Counted from the first letter of the stretch, positions 11,831 through 25,109 are shown. The stretch is DNA of 64,000 nucleotides from Pseudoscleropodium purum (GCA_963969395.1 OZ017795.1:7688001-7752000); one strand, 5' to 3'. A program made the numbers and translations. Notes: generated from the letters alone by a model not told the origin.

Positions 11831-14530
11831 GGCGTTGGGTTTAAGTACCCGGTGCACGGCCGACAATTCCTGGTGGAGAATGGGTAGATGACCATTCCCC
11901 TAACAGTCTCTTAGTTTCTTAGATAGGAAGTCTAGAACATAGGTTTGGGGAATCCGGTACTTTTCTGAATTCTGGATTTGTATCGGATTTGATTCCGTAA
12001 CGTTACTAATGGTTTTAGCAATCCGGAAACTGACTATTTCTATTATAATCATAGTGTACTGTAAATCTCTAGAAGTTATCAAAAAAATGAAATTTGCAAG
12101 TCCACCTAATCCAAATTCTAGAATAACTTATCCAGTTTGAGTTTTCGTGCTCCCACATTGATGACGGACGAAGGACAGCCAAGTACTCTTACTACAAGGT
12201 CATTGCCATGTATGGTTTTCTTGTCTTCTTTGTTGGTTGTTATTAACACCACTTACTATAATGCGCCGTAGGGCAAGTGCATTTCTTATCCATCTTGTAG
12301 AAGAACAACATAAAATAGTTCAAGTTGTCCTTGCTATAGGTAGGAGCGTATAGCCAAGCTTAGAAGCCATTGTTCTTCTTTGCTTGATAATGCACGTTGA
12401 GGATGGTGCTTGGTGACATTGGAGAGAAATCGCATGGGGACAGGTTGTGAGATGCTAGCAGTCAGTGGTTGCTCCAACCCTTGTACAAGTGAGCATTCCT
12501 CGCCTCTCCATACTACTATCTACGTCTGCTTTGGAGATCTTTGAAGAAGAGTTGTTTGAAAACCGTCTAGGTAGTTACTATAGTCCAGTACTTTGCGATC
12601 ATGTCCTTCCACAGTATGTGACAAAAGTTGCTCCCGCTCGGCAACTCTCAGTTGACACTCGTTAGCAATGATGTCGTCATCAACTCAAACTTGTTTTCTT
12701 TTCTTGGTCATGTGTGTAGGATAGTTTCCATCTATAGTCTTTTCATTCAATTCATATGTTGAAGTGGATACTAGAACTTATACAGAAGGACCGTCGCAAT
12801 CAAAAATTACATCTATTGTACTCTACATTTCATCCAAAAAGTTTTGCCATGATAATGAATGTGGACTTAATGACAAGGTAAAGTCTTCAATTAAATTAGG
12901 AAGTTCTCCCATATTGTCCATCTGGCTAGAGCAAGTATCGAATCCTGTAATTGACGTCTGCATTGAAACCTCAAGGATGTCCTTCAACGAATCTATTCTT
13001 CCAACACAAAATCTTTACCGAATGGTAGTAGAATAGAAAATAGAGTCCCCTTGGAGTGTCCTCACATCATAGTCCTCTAGGTACTAACTTTCGTAAGAGA
13101 AAGCTCTTATCCAGCAATCTCAATATGCGTCATATTTGAAGCTTTGATGCTCCTATATTTGCTATCCATTCTTGGATTTTCCATCAACGGGTTAGTATAG
13201 CTGATGATGCATCGTCATCCATTCAACAAAGGACACTATCCTTAGCATTGACATTTGGGAAGTGTTTGAACGTAGATGTGCACAGCTTTGGAAGAGCTAA
13301 GTTGCAGATAGCAAGATGGCACTTCGAATTTGCGGCAGCTTGAGTGCAATAGTCCAACAGAGCACTTCATGTGAATTCTTGTTGACAGATTCTGACATCA
13401 TTGGTAGGGAAGTAAATCTCTAACTGGAAAAACTATCTCTGGATGCAACGGCTCTCTCTATAGCTTATTACATTATGAGATGGAAATCTCTTCTATGTTA
13501 TCAATACATATGAAAGAAATGACCAAGCATGTATGAGTGTCAAGGAGATGGACTTAGTTTGAGCTGAATGTCATGCTAGCGACAAAACTTGTACTACTCA
13601 AGTTTTATAGTACTTGCTCTAAATGCGAAGAGGACTCTGCAAGAATAACATGTAGTGAATACAAGTGGCCAAAGCTGTTTGTGACTACAAGTGCTAATAC
13701 TTGTAATTTCATAAACATTGGGATGATAGATTCAAGAGTAAAAAATCGTCACACACAACAAGCTTTTCTACTGTTGACAATGCTTGAAGAACAAGTTGTG
13801 GAGTCATGAAAAGAGGTACATGTAACCTTCTTCAATGTTGAATTTGTTTGCCACACATCAAAAATTGAGAACTACTCATAGTTTATGTTATAGTATATGA
13901 GATTTTTTCTTCTGTATTGGAATTTTTTGCCATCCAAGAAAAATTGGCAGTTACTCATTGCTAATGTTTCATTAATTGCGCTTCAAAGCACCATTCTTTA
14001 TCACTTTGTGTTAGGACAATCAAACAACATTTCATAAAAGAATTGCCATCTTTTTTTTGTTTTGCCTATATGTCTATACAAAAATAAATGATGTCTTCAT
14101 TGGATTAGGCCTAATAGAAGGAATGTGTAGTTGGAATGTACACTAGATGAAGCGCCATTATCTTTCAATTGTTTTTAAAGACACGGGCACAAGGCTTCAT
14201 GACACTTGTCATTCCTCTCATATTAGCACTTATTGTGCACATTTTCCAAAATCATAAAAAAACTAGGTTGTTCCCTTTTTCAAATCGACTATAATAATGT
14301 TTTAAATTCAACAAGAAACTTAGAAAGAGAGACCAAATAGAGTAGTCCACCAGTAGTTTTTAGGCCTCCAAATTTCAATTCTCACACATCTAGTACTTTG
14401 GGCACTTGAAATTTTCATTAACATCGCTACATACTGCGCTTCTGAAATTCATACAGCTCAGGCACTCCCACATATTTACAAGTCCTCATTACCATTGTTC
14501 GCAAAACCCCTCCCACAACTCACAGAAAAA
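11831..14530. other. Unassigned region, no gene recognised
   Basis: About 2.7 kb of intermediate composition with short plus-strand frames (12,465-12,665; 12,764-13,036; 13,573-13,809) and other fragments on the minus strand. None joins into a convincing gene and I recognise no domain. It may be an old pseudogene or retroelement interior. A protein-level search with frameshift tolerance would decide. Confidence 0.35.
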
Positions 14531-14639
14531 TTAGTGGATGAAAAATGTGATTTCTCTGTCGTCTACAACAAGTCAACTCTATTCATTGTCCATTTTTTGG
14601 ACGTCGGAGCATTCCAAGCTTAACCTCGAACGGGAAATT

Positions 14640-15475
14640 CTTAGAAATTACCTAAGTAGCAATAAAATCTCACTAAAAATTAGAGTAGCTTTTTTTATGT
14701 TACTAAGACGCTCCAACAAGTTTCAAGCCATTCCGATAGCCCAAAGATCCAAAACTGACAAGATTCTTCTAAGAACAACAAATTTGAAGAATACGGTGAG
14801 TTGATCGGCATATCAAGAGTATACAAAGTCAGAATGGGGCCCAAGTTAAGTCTTTTATCACTCCCTCACACTTACTTAAGAACCTAGAATAGTTACTTTT
14901 CTCAGAAAAGTCAACCTCCAAAAGATGGATTTTAAACCATTTTAGGCAGTAAGTTGACGTTAGTTTTCAATGGATTTTTGGCGTAAGAAAAAGGAAGGGG
15001 TTTCAAAAGAAATAAAAATGGCCTTTTGAAGCCAATAGAACAATTCATTTGTGATTTGGAGTTAATCTCAAAAATTTAGAAATTGGTCCAACGTAGAAAG
15101 TCAAAATTGGTAAATTGGGATTAAAATCCTAAATGATAAGATTACCATGAGAAAATGAGAAGAGGTGGGTGCCCTTGGAAGAGTATACAAGGGCACCCCT
15201 TCCTCTCTCAAACCACCATTTGTAGCCATTTTATTTTAGCATTCTAACACGTTGGTTCATTTGTGTGGACTTTTTGGCCATTTTGAGCCAAAGTTATAAA
15301 TGTGTGTTTTTAGAGCATTTCAAACTCAAGTGTTGTTGTTTTGAAACTCTCTTTGAAAGACTTGGGGTTCCTTCAACATTTGCTAAATATTTTGCAAATG
15401 TTGTAATTCATTATACTAACCTGTTTTAAGTTTATTATTGTTGTACTAATCCTAGAGTTTATCCCCCATCGTACC
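14640..15475 (+). repeat. LTR-like direct repeat, copy 1
   Basis: Matches 16,190-17,062 in the same orientation. Shared landmarks in order are AATAAAATCTCACTAAAAAT/GATAAAATCTCACTAAAAAT, a TATCAA(G/A)AGTATAC block, AGTTACTTTT, a TATA-like element (GAGTATACAAGGGC at 15,180), TGGTTCATTT, and CCTAGAGTTTA(T/C)CCC with C(A/G)TACCTT near 15,450. A TATA-like box followed by a transcribed-looking leader fits the U3-R-U5 order of an LTR. The copies have diverged strongly and no intact retroelement lies between them. Confidence 0.5.
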
Positions 15476-16189
15476 TTAGTGTGAGTCTCAATTTCATCAT
15501 CGAAGACTTAGGATTTCTTTTTTGAATTTCTTATATATTTTAAGTGTAGTTTTAGAGGTTAAAAGATTTAAAGAGTATATTAGACCAGAATCAATGTTGC
15601 ACATGCCAGTATAGCCTCTGGTCACATTATACCTAGTTTTCCTTAAATACACCTAAATCCCACATGTAAATAGAGTAGAAACCCATATATTGTAAATAGT
15701 AAGTATATTAGTAGATATTGCTCAATTGTCTATACCTATTTGTGCAATGAGATGCAAATTGGTTAAATAGGTCTGAGGGAATCTTGTATGAACCATAAGA
15801 TAGATTTCCCAAAAGAGGTTTCAATTTCTCTATTTCTTCGACAAAATAGTGGAAATCCCAATTATTAGCTTGTAGGTGCATAAATTCAAACTAGAGCAAT
15901 GAAGGGCATCTCCAACATAAGTACAGTAATTTAGAATGGGAGTCATGCCAGTAGTCCAATGATGCAATTGCTTTGCCAAGATTCTTCTTTTTGTAAAAGA
16001 TTCTTTGTTCATTGGAAATTAAAGGAAATAGCATGATTTGTATTCATTTTCCACATGTTCAAGATAAGAATATAAACTTGTACATCTTTTGAGAAACTCC
16101 ATAAGAGGTTCCCCTAAAAGTCTTGGTTTTTTCTGATCATCCCAAATCTTTTTCTGAGTAGTCAATCACCAAAATTTGGTATGGTAAAT
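15476..16189. other. Sequence between two LTR-like repeats, no gene
   Basis: About 700 bp between the paired repeats. It lacks recognisable gag, protease or polymerase motifs. The minus-strand frame at 15,830-16,012 is short and unrecognised. Confidence 0.4.
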
Positions 16190-16722
16190 TTGTAGAAATT
16201 ACCATTGGTACGATAAAATCTCACTAAAAATTAGTATAGCTTCTTTTATGTTTATAAAATGCCCCGACAAATTTTGTAACATTCCAATAGCGAAAGGTAT
16301 CAAAATGAACAAGATCCTCTTAAACCAACGAATTTGAAGATCAAATGCAATGTTGACCAGCATATCAAAAGTATACGATATCAGAATAAAACAAACTTAG
16401 GATCTTTTCTTAATCCCTTGAACTTCATTAGAAGCCTAGGCTAGTTACTTTTGACAAATAGTGAGAATTCCAAAACTTGAATTTTTACCCATTTCGCGTT
16501 TTCAATCACCACCATGATTCTTTAAGTTTTTGAGGTTGGAAAAGGGGTTTGGTAATCCATCTAACTAAAAATGGCATTCTAAAGCCATTGGCGCAATCCA
16601 TTTGTAATTTGAAGTATTTTTTCGAAAAATTAGAAATTAGGTACAATGTAGAAGTCAAATGTGAAAGGATTAGGTTGAAAATGTTAAACGATAAAGTTAC
16701 CTAGTAGAAAATGTGTGTGTGT

Positions 16723-16754
<32 letters not shown>

Positions 16755-17062
16755 GTGAGGCCCTTGAGAAAGTATATAAAGGCTCTCATTTCTCTCCTAA
16801 AACACCCTTTTGGTTCATTTTGAACCTCTTTGTACGATTTTAGTCTATTTAATTGGAATTTTAGCCATAGCAAACCAAAGTTGTCAAATTGGTATTTTTG
16901 AGCATTTTAAAGCTCTGTTGTTGCTACTTTTTGAGCTGACTTTGAAGGACATTGGTATCCCTTTAAAATTTGCATTATTTGCATGTGGTTTTGAAGTTCT
17001 TTGTGTGTTTGAAGGAGTTTTCGGGTCCTTCTTCTAATCCTAGAGTTTACCCCTCATTGTAC
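16190..17062 (+). repeat. LTR-like direct repeat, copy 2
   Basis: Partner of 14,640-15,475. It carries a clean TATA-like box (GTATATAAAGG near 16,772) about 290 bp before the repeat's right end. Just beyond that end, at about 17,067, TTGGTGATGCCGCTTTGG occurs. A related string recurs at 19,337 and, weaker, at 21,509, each time after a similar left context, as expected of a primer-binding site following an LTR. The copy also contains the TG/G microsatellite at 16,712-16,753. Confidence 0.5.
16712..16753. repeat. (TG)13 followed by a run of 17 G
   Basis: A perfect TG dinucleotide tract (16,712-16,737) passes directly into an uninterrupted G run (16,737-16,753). It lies inside the LTR-like repeat, about 20 bp left of its TATA-like box. 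Confidence 0.95.
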
Positions 17063-20000
17063 CTTGGTGATGCCGCTTTGGAGGGACTTTAGTGTGTAAT
17101 TTGCAAGTTGTAGAAGTCCTCTAGGTTGTCAAGTTGATCATTATAAGAAAAATTAGCACGTGGTGCAATTGGGGCAAAGCTATGGCCTTTTGTATTTAGA
17201 GTTGAAAGGGATAGTAAATTTGTGTATTTCCACGGGTACGGCATAGTTTTGGCTTTGTTGGTTTCGAAAGCTTTATAGAATTTAGTTGTTTCCCAAAACA
17301 ACAGCAAAGCTTTGACTTCCTTTCTCATTATAAGTTGTTAGACTAGGTGCCAGTGTTAGGAGAAAAAGCTAAATTAGTTAGCTTCTTATACTAATGATAT
17401 TTTAGAGCCGAGGTCGAGAGTGGAGTTAGGCCTTTAGAAAAGAATGACAGTATAGATTTGAGTTGATAATCTAAGAATAGAGGTTGAGAGCTTTCTAAAA
17501 ACATAAAACACGTAGAAATCCGAGTTAAAATGAGTGAGTTACAAGCGGATGAAGTTTTAAGCACTAATTAGAGACTAAACTTCATCCATGCATAACTTTT
17601 AGTAGGAGAGTCCAAATTACAAGTGTCTTATAGTTCTGAAAAGCTAGAAAAAGACTCTATTCATAAAAATTATAAACTTCTAAAAATAGTAATATATCAA
17701 AAGTCGAACTAAGGGCTAAAATACATAGAAGTAGAGTTTGGGAGAAAAGTGTAGCAATTAGAAACCAAAAAATAGAGGATTGAAACCATAATTAGCATCA
17801 AAAAGTGTAGAAAGTAGCATCCTCCTCTTTCACCACTCTTTCTCTCTTAGCTACAACCACTATAATAGAAAGAAAAGAGTTGAAAAACTTCACATTAGAA
17901 GAAGAAATTGAAGGAGATGAAGGAAGTCTAGAAGTAAATAAGAAAAGGAGATCCAAGACAAAGCATGACAACCATTGGAGTTTAAATAGGACAATAATTG
18001 AGAGAATAGTAGGGAAGTAAAAAAGAAAAAGAAAAAAAAGGGAAAGACACTTCAACTTTTAATTTTTACTTCATTTTAAGCTGTGAGCAAAAATCTAAGA
18101 CAAACACAATCATGGCCAACAACAGAGAGTTTGAGGGAGAATTTGACCACCTTGTAGACGAAGCAAATTCTAGAGTAAGACACTAACTTCTCCAATTGTT
18201 ATTTCAATTCTAAAAGAGGCTATTTCTACATCTAACCGAACTTCAAAGGCAAGGCAAGGTCTTAAGGTAGATCATTGTGTAGGTCTTATTTAGGGTTTTC
18301 AAAACTATATCACACTTAGAATTTCAAGTTATATTGAGAAAGATATTGGCAGATGAACTTAAGAGTCACATTGGATGAAAATTAAACAAACTCATCTAAA
18401 TGGAACAAAAATGCAAACTAAAAATGTGGTAAAAATATATAATCCATTAGTGAAATTAAAAATCAATTTCAAGTTGTAGGATGGAAATAATCAACGGATG
18501 AAGTTTTAAGCACTAATTAGAAACTAAACTTCATCCATGCATAACTTTTAGTAGGAGAGTCTGATTAGGAAGTGTCTTACCAATCTAAAAAGCTAGAATT
18601 ATTATCTACAAGGAAAAAATATAAAAATTCTAAAAATAGTACATTGACAAAAGTTGATCCGAGACTTAAGTAGTTAAAGAATTTCCATTAAAGATTTAGA
18701 GGATAGTTTAAATAACAAACTTTAGACTATGAACACTTAGAGTTAATTAAGGAGATTCTACAAATGACTTACACTTGAGAATAGACCATAAAACAAATAA
18801 AGATAAAGTCAAATGAAGTTTAGGATGAAAATTAGATGAAATAGAGTAAAAAACATCCATCCAAGGCGAAGCTCGAAAAAATATATAGAAGTTATGTAGG
18901 TAGGTCTAGAGGTCAAATTTCAAATGAAATTGAATTAATGAATAAGTTCAATTTAGAGGATGAAGTTTATATAGTTTGTTTAAGACTAAACTTCATCCGG
19001 TCATAACTTTGGCTAAGAAGGCCGGATGAAAGTGTATTTTATATTTTTAGAAATGGCAAGAGTTGATCTTTCACTTTAAGTGTCTAATTTTTGACTATCT
19101 CTCCTTTCACTCAAAATCACAGTGGCATAGCCTTCAAAGTTAATTGAAGTCAATTATTCCTTTGAAGTTAAATTTTATTAATTAAATCAAAATTTGAAAA
19201 TAAGTAGGAGTTAAAAAAGATCCGTTGCTTGGAAGGCACAATGGACAGACGTTAGAACAGCTGTATAAATCAAAAACTTAAGAACTTAATTGTATTTACT
19301 TATTTACCAAGGGTGGATAAAAAAGCGTTTACACTTGGCGATGCCACTTTAAGGGGCCTCTAGTGCATATTTTTAGCAAATTTATACTATTAACTTTTCG
19401 TGTACTAAAAATTGTGTACTAACTTGTGTAAAGCATTTCGTTATGTTCTACTAACTTTGGTTTGAGAAACTCGTGTTTTGGCTTTGAGTTTGATCCAAAC
19501 AGCCAAACTTTGACTTCGTGGAAAACAGATTTGAAAAGAATTTAATACCACGATGAAGCTTTGACTTCGTATAAGTAGATTTGGGGAGAACTTAATATAT
19601 GTTTTTAAAACCATGGCAAAGCTTTAGCTTTGTGTACAATAGCTAAGCCAATTAAAATAGTCAATGTGTTTGAGTAATGTGAGTGAAAATAAAATTAGTA
19701 GTCTAATTGTTTATTAAAAGAAAGAAATTAAGTGATATTAAAGAGATTTAAAATGATATTAGAGAATATAGAGTGATAATAGAGAGGTACAGAGTGATAT
19801 CAGAGAGGATGTACAATTTTTGAGTTCATTAGAAGGAATATAGGAAGAGAGGATAGAGTAGGAAGGATTGAGAGTTTTCTTTTAATTTTACAACATAAAC
19901 AATAATTTATTTATTTTAAAATTTAAAACAAAAAAAACAAAACAAAAAACAAATAAATGATAGAGAAAGAGGGGGAAGTGAATGAAGAAATGGAAGAGAG

Positions 20001-21540
20001 TATAGAAAGTATAAAGAGGGGAGAAAAGAGTACGGAGAACAAAGAGGAGGGAATATAGAGTTGAGAGGGGGAGAGTCCAAAGAGAGGAGAAGAGAGTCCA
20101 AAGAGGGGAAAAGGAGTGAGTCTAGAAAAGGGGGTAACTTAAGTTGAGAGGGGGACTGAAACAAAGTGAAAAATGAATGAGTGAAACAAAGGGGGAAAGT
20201 GAGGACTAAGAAAGGGGAGAATGAAAGGAGAGTGAGAAATTAGAAGGAGAGGAGAATAATGTGTAGAAGAAAGTAGTGCATTTTCAAACTTTCAAATATT
20301 TTAGAAATCATTCAACACATAGAAACAAGCTTTAGAATGGAAGGCAAGGAAAGAAGAGAAAATTAGGAGGAGAGGATTAGAAAGAGACAATAAAGTCAAT
20401 AGAAAATAGTCAAAAAATCATTGACTAAGGAAAAAATGCCCAAATAATCAACAAGAATAGAAAATAGGGGTTAAAAATTCAAAAGTATTGAAAGTCAATC
20501 ATTAGAAAATTCTAGAGTGTCCAAGTCAACAATTAAAAAATTCCAATAAGATAAGATAGTATTAGAAGGGAGAAAGAGGTGGAAATCAAAGGTTAGAAGA
20601 ATAATAAATAGTTTATGTTGATTTTGAAGTAAAAACAAAAACAAAATTTTAAAATAATAAAAAAATCAAAAAGGACCAAGTGGAGAACTTTGAAGAAGTT
20701 TAAGAAAACCATTTTGAAGAAGCAAGCTCTAAGGTACTCTTCTAACCCCTCTTTTTTCCATTAATTAGTAAAATTAAGTAGAATCAAGACTTAGAAGCAA
20801 TTCTAACCTGTAGGACTAAAAGTCAAGTGAATTTTGAAATTTGAATCCCATAGTATATACCTTGCAATTTTTAAAAACATAAAATACTTTAAAATTAGAG
20901 TTAAAAAAAATAAAATAGATATGGATGAAGTTTAGGAGTCAAATTGGATGAAAATTAGTCAATTTCATCCAAGAAGAACAAAAATGGAAACTTAGATAGG
21001 ATAAAATATCTAAAAGTTAGAAGTAGAAGAAAAAATAAATTTTGAATTATAGGTTGGTTGAAAACCATGGATGAAGTTTGAAATATCGATTAGCAATCAA
21101 ACTTCATCCCTTTATAATTTTCACTAATAAAGTTCAAATTTAGAGTTCTTTATCAGTAAAAGAACTAATAAAGAATAGAAAAAATTAGAATCTATAAGAA
21201 ACAAAAATTCAATTGTCCAAAAATAGTAATCATCTAGGAAAAGCTTAGAACCTTAAAATCTATAAAGAAGTAGATTAGAAACTCTAAGATTAGTAATTGG
21301 GCATCTATAGTAAAGGCTTAAGAAGTGAAAGACTTCCTAAAATCATAGGAGTAGGAATTATAGAAAGATCCATTGTTTGAAAGGCACAATGGATCGACGT
21401 TAAAATACTCATAAGATAGAACAAATCCAGGACTTGGATGTGCTCGGTTATTTACCAAAGGTCAGTAAATAAATGCTCACAATATTCTAATGGTATATAG
21501 AGATTGTGATGTTGCTAATGACCTCAGAGTATAATTTTTG
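17063..21540 (+). repeat. Cluster of decayed related LTR-like units
   Basis: A shared segment of about 100 bp occurs at 17,546, 18,496, 18,958 and 21,070. It begins GGATGAAGTTT, ends its first part with AAACTTCATCC (a short stem-loop), and continues CATAACTTTTAGTAGGAGAG in the two best copies. A second shared block (AAAGGCACAATGGA, then a TTATTTACCAA block) occurs at 19,230 and 21,370. It is followed by TTGGCGATGCCACTTT at 19,337 and a weaker match at 21,509. Together these look like three or more old insertions of one LTR retrotransposon family, nested or truncated. No polymerase domain survives. Confidence 0.45.
19830..20400. repeat. Purine-rich (GA) low-complexity tract
   Basis: Long stretches are almost pure A and G, with a degenerate GAGAGTCCAAAGAG(A/G)GGA unit repeated around 20,065-20,120. 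The Leu/Pro/Ser-rich minus-strand frame at 19,916-20,164 reflects this composition, not a gene. Confidence 0.7.
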
Positions 21541-21869
21541 GCATGTCAGGACTTTGTACAATCTTAAATGACCAAGGTTTTGGCAATATTTGCATTTGGG
21601 AAGACTTTGTGCATTGTGAAATTTGAAATTTTTAAGGCTCTCAATTTGTGAAATGTAAAATTTTGTAAGCTTTATTAACCTTTGTTTGAAATCTGAAATT
21701 TTGTAAATTTAGTGTGTCTTTGTGTCTTTGTGTAAACTTTGAAATTTTTTGTGTTCTTTGTATGTGGAAAGTGAGATGTACGCAAAGTGTCACAATGTAT
21801 TGAAAAGAGGTAGTAATTGTCTTTCACTACCTTTGTTCTAGATTTAAGAAAAATAAAATAAATTTTTTT

Positions 21870-22440
21870 AGTTGAACCGAAAAGGGAAGAACTATTGGGC
21901 ACTACAATGAACATAATTGGACCCAACTAAGATTTTTGTCCTAAGTCACACTATCGCCACTTTTGATTTTGATTTTTTTTTCTTTTTGAACCAAAAATGG
22001 GGGTACCATTGAGCACCTCAAAGACCCTAGTTGGACTTGACTAGGATTTTGGAGCCGGCTCCTACTACTCCCACTTTTGGCTTAAAACAAAAAAAAATTG
22101 TTTTTTTATTGTTTTCTGGAACCAAAAATGGAGGTACCATTAGGGACCTTAAAAACGCTAGTTGGATTTGATTAGGTTTTGGGGACTTGCTTCCATACCT
22201 TCACTTTTGATTTAATTTTTTTTTAAATTAAATAAATTTTAATTGAAAATGGGGGTACCATTAAATAGTATAAAAAACATAGTCAAATCCAACTAGGATT
22301 TGGGGGTTGGCTTATACTATTGGTTTGGGTCATTTTTATTCTTTTATATTTCAAAATCTTTGATAAAAACCAAAATCAAAGTTATCATCAAGTAGCCCAA
22401 AGAATAAAATTGGACGTAATTGTAGTTAGAAGTAAATTTC
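21870..22440 (+). repeat. Tandem repeat, about 120-bp unit, about 5 copies
   Basis: Units begin near 21,876, 21,989, 22,119, 22,244 and 22,365. The best-conserved box is ACCAAAAATGG(G/A)GGTACCATT, followed by (C/G)CTAGTTGGA(C/T)TTGA(C/T)TAGG and then a TCACTTTTG-like box before a T- or A-rich spacer. The first and last units are much diverged. No coding content. Confidence 0.75.
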
Positions 22441-23232
22441 AAAAAATAAGACTTCTATGAGACAAGTCATAAGACAAAGTACTTTAATCACTATGGATTC
22501 AATCTAATTATTTTTTCCTTGTACTAGTGGCTCTAGTAGAAACTTGGCCTATAAATGTAGATGGAGGCTACTTACTTGCCTTTTTTTAGTATTCTATGCT
22601 TTGTTTTTACTTTTACAAATGGTTGAATTGAAAGCTATTTTTTTTCTTCTTCTCAACACTAAGGGTAATCACACCTTCCCCTAGAAGCAAAATTTCTTCA
22701 AGAATGAGAAAGTGGTGAAAGACAAAAGGAGCCAATGGGGAACCTTGGTGTATGAAGAAGGTATAACACCCCTTACTATTAAGCATGGAAAATGGAAATT
22801 GGAGAATGGGTTTACAAGCTTGTACCAAATGGATAAATTTTCATGATTTGAAGATCCAATTGCAAAGGCTACAATTCTTGGGTTGAATCATGACAAGCTT
22901 GTTTGGACTTCATATCAAAAATGAACCCTACCCGAGCATTGGATTACATCATTCTTTGCACATTAACTTACGGACTCATTTCATTGGAGACTATTAAGGG
23001 CATAATGTTTTTTCAAAAGTTTGAATTTTTATAATTTCTACTTGTAGAAATTCTTATCACGTAGTGTAGGTTGGATTTTTACTATGGATTTAACTGTAAT
23101 AAAATTCCTATAGATTAAGTTCGTTCTTAAGGAGGCATGGAAGCCTATAGTGATTCTTATAGGATAATAAATTTCGTTCCACTCAAAGTCATGCACAATT
23201 GAAGGAAATGGAAAATTCCTAACTTCACAACC
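22441..23232. other. Intergenic DNA, no gene seen
   Basis: Nothing recognised between the tandem repeat and the CACTA element. The minus-strand frame at 22,613-22,828 is short and featureless. Confidence 0.4.
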
Positions 23233-23624
23233 ACACACTACAAGAAAAACGTGTCCTATGTGATCGACTGAAGTATGACTAGGTGTCCTAAACGATTGAA
23301 AAACGACTACAACTCTATAATTGCACCGGCAACCCAAGGTGATAAAGGCAGTAGTCGTTGTGCAGTCATTTCTCAGTGGCATGGATGAGAGGCAAGGTTG
23401 GGAGATGGCCGGGAGAATTCATCCGACAGTTTTTAGTTACTACAGTATTGGATGTAGTGACGTGGACACGATGACCTATCCATGCAACTGGGCGCAGTCA
23501 TTTCTGAGTTGGGTCGTAACTGGGTCTCTACTATGTGTGTTCTAATAAATGACTAGAATATTACTAGACGTATATTTTCAATTCCCTTTGTAAAGAAGTT
23601 TAACAAGGAATTGTCTACATTATA

Positions 23625-24370
23625 TTTTTTTCCCTTTTTTCGTTTAATTTCATATTTTTGGAATAGTCTTTCATCTTCTCTGAATTGAATAAATGATGGA
23701 GGACTATAGGAAAAAAAATAGAAATTCAGAGAAAGGTTTGGGCGGTTGTAAATGTACTTGAAATTTATTTTAATTTTGGATGAACATTTTTTTAAAAAAA
23801 AATACTAAAATCATTATGGGATACATGAGTATGTAAAGGGAAGAAAGAAGGGGAACTAAGTGAAAGCCATTAGCATGGTTTTTGTTTTTATTGCATATTT
23901 TTTTCATGCATCTTTCATATTTATCGACGTGCATACATTAAATTTGTAGGATTGATTTTTTTTAAATCAACTAATGTAGTGAAAGCTATATTTGCCCTAT
24001 TTACTTTTTTATTTCAGGTTCATTTCATGTATACTTCTTTGATATTTTCGGATAGAATTATTATTGGATGTGTAATGAAAAAATATGAAAAAAAGTCGAA
24101 GTCTTTTTCACTTTTTTCCTTTAAATTTCATATTTTTTTCATACTTCTTGGATATTTTTTTGACTGAATACATGATAAAGGAGTAATGCAAAAAAATGGA
24201 AACTAAGACAAAGGCTTTTTCACTTTTTTTCCTTTAAATTTCATATTTTTTTATTCTTCTGAGATATTTTTTGGACTGAATATATGATGGAGGAATAATG
24301 AAAAAAATGGAAATTAAGACAAAGCTATTTGCACTTTTATAATTTCAATTATATTTTTTTTGTTGAATGT
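23625..24370 (+). repeat. Tandem repeat, about 111-bp unit, inside the CACTA element
   Basis: Units with TTTTTCACTTTTTTCCTTT, AAATTTCATATTTTT, a GGATATTTTTT(T)GACTGAATA block and a TAATG(A/C)AAAAAAATGGAAA block repeat near 24,100, 24,213 and 24,324. More diverged copies extend leftward to about 23,625. Confidence 0.7.
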
Positions 24371-24864
24371 TTTTTAGAGGTAACTCAATCAAAGGAGTGA
24401 CATGCACCTTTGAAGCCCTATGGTACACCGTCTTAGTCGTAGATTAGTTGTGCTTCAACTATGACATTACTCATAAATGACTCTAGAGCCCAAGTGACTG
24501 CATGTACCTCCATGAATGACTATGACATTACTCATAAATGACTGTAGAGCCCAACTGTGAACTACCATACTTAAGCAATCATTTTCAATCTATTGAGCAA
24601 ATTTGTCTATAACTTTTGATTTGAGGCTCAAAATGTAAAATGAATTTTTGGAGATGAAAGTGAAATTGATTTCCTAACTTTCATTAGTTCAAAGTTTTTT
24701 GAAGAAAATTAATCTACTATACCTCAATGAGGTCTGAAATATTATTTGTAACACAATTTCAGCATTTTACATATCCCACATCATTTGTCTTGCCTACTAC
24801 TACTCCACTTCTATAAAAGGCTTGTCATTTCATCTCTATATACTTATCCACTCATGTAAGACAT

Positions 24865-25020
24865 AAGCCATATATGGTGTATATTGTACGATGTATTGTA
24901 TTTCATATATTGTGTATGGTTTATTATATTTTGTGTATGGTGTATTGTATTTCATATATTGTGTATGGTTTATTATATTTTGTGTATGGTGTATTGTATT
25001 TTGTGTATGGTGTATTGCTA
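24865..25020 (+). repeat. Short tandem repeat, about 49-bp unit, inside the CACTA element
   Basis: The phrase TGTGTATGGTTTATTATATT alternates with TTGTGTATGGTGTATTGTAT and TTTCATATAT, in about three units. It is purely T/G/A sequence with no coding content. Confidence 0.8.
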
Positions 25021-25109
25021 TAAAACTTTGAATGTATTCATATGTGTAGAATGACAGGTCCTTATCTATACTTCAGAATGACTACATGTCACTTAAAAAT
25101 GACTGGAGA

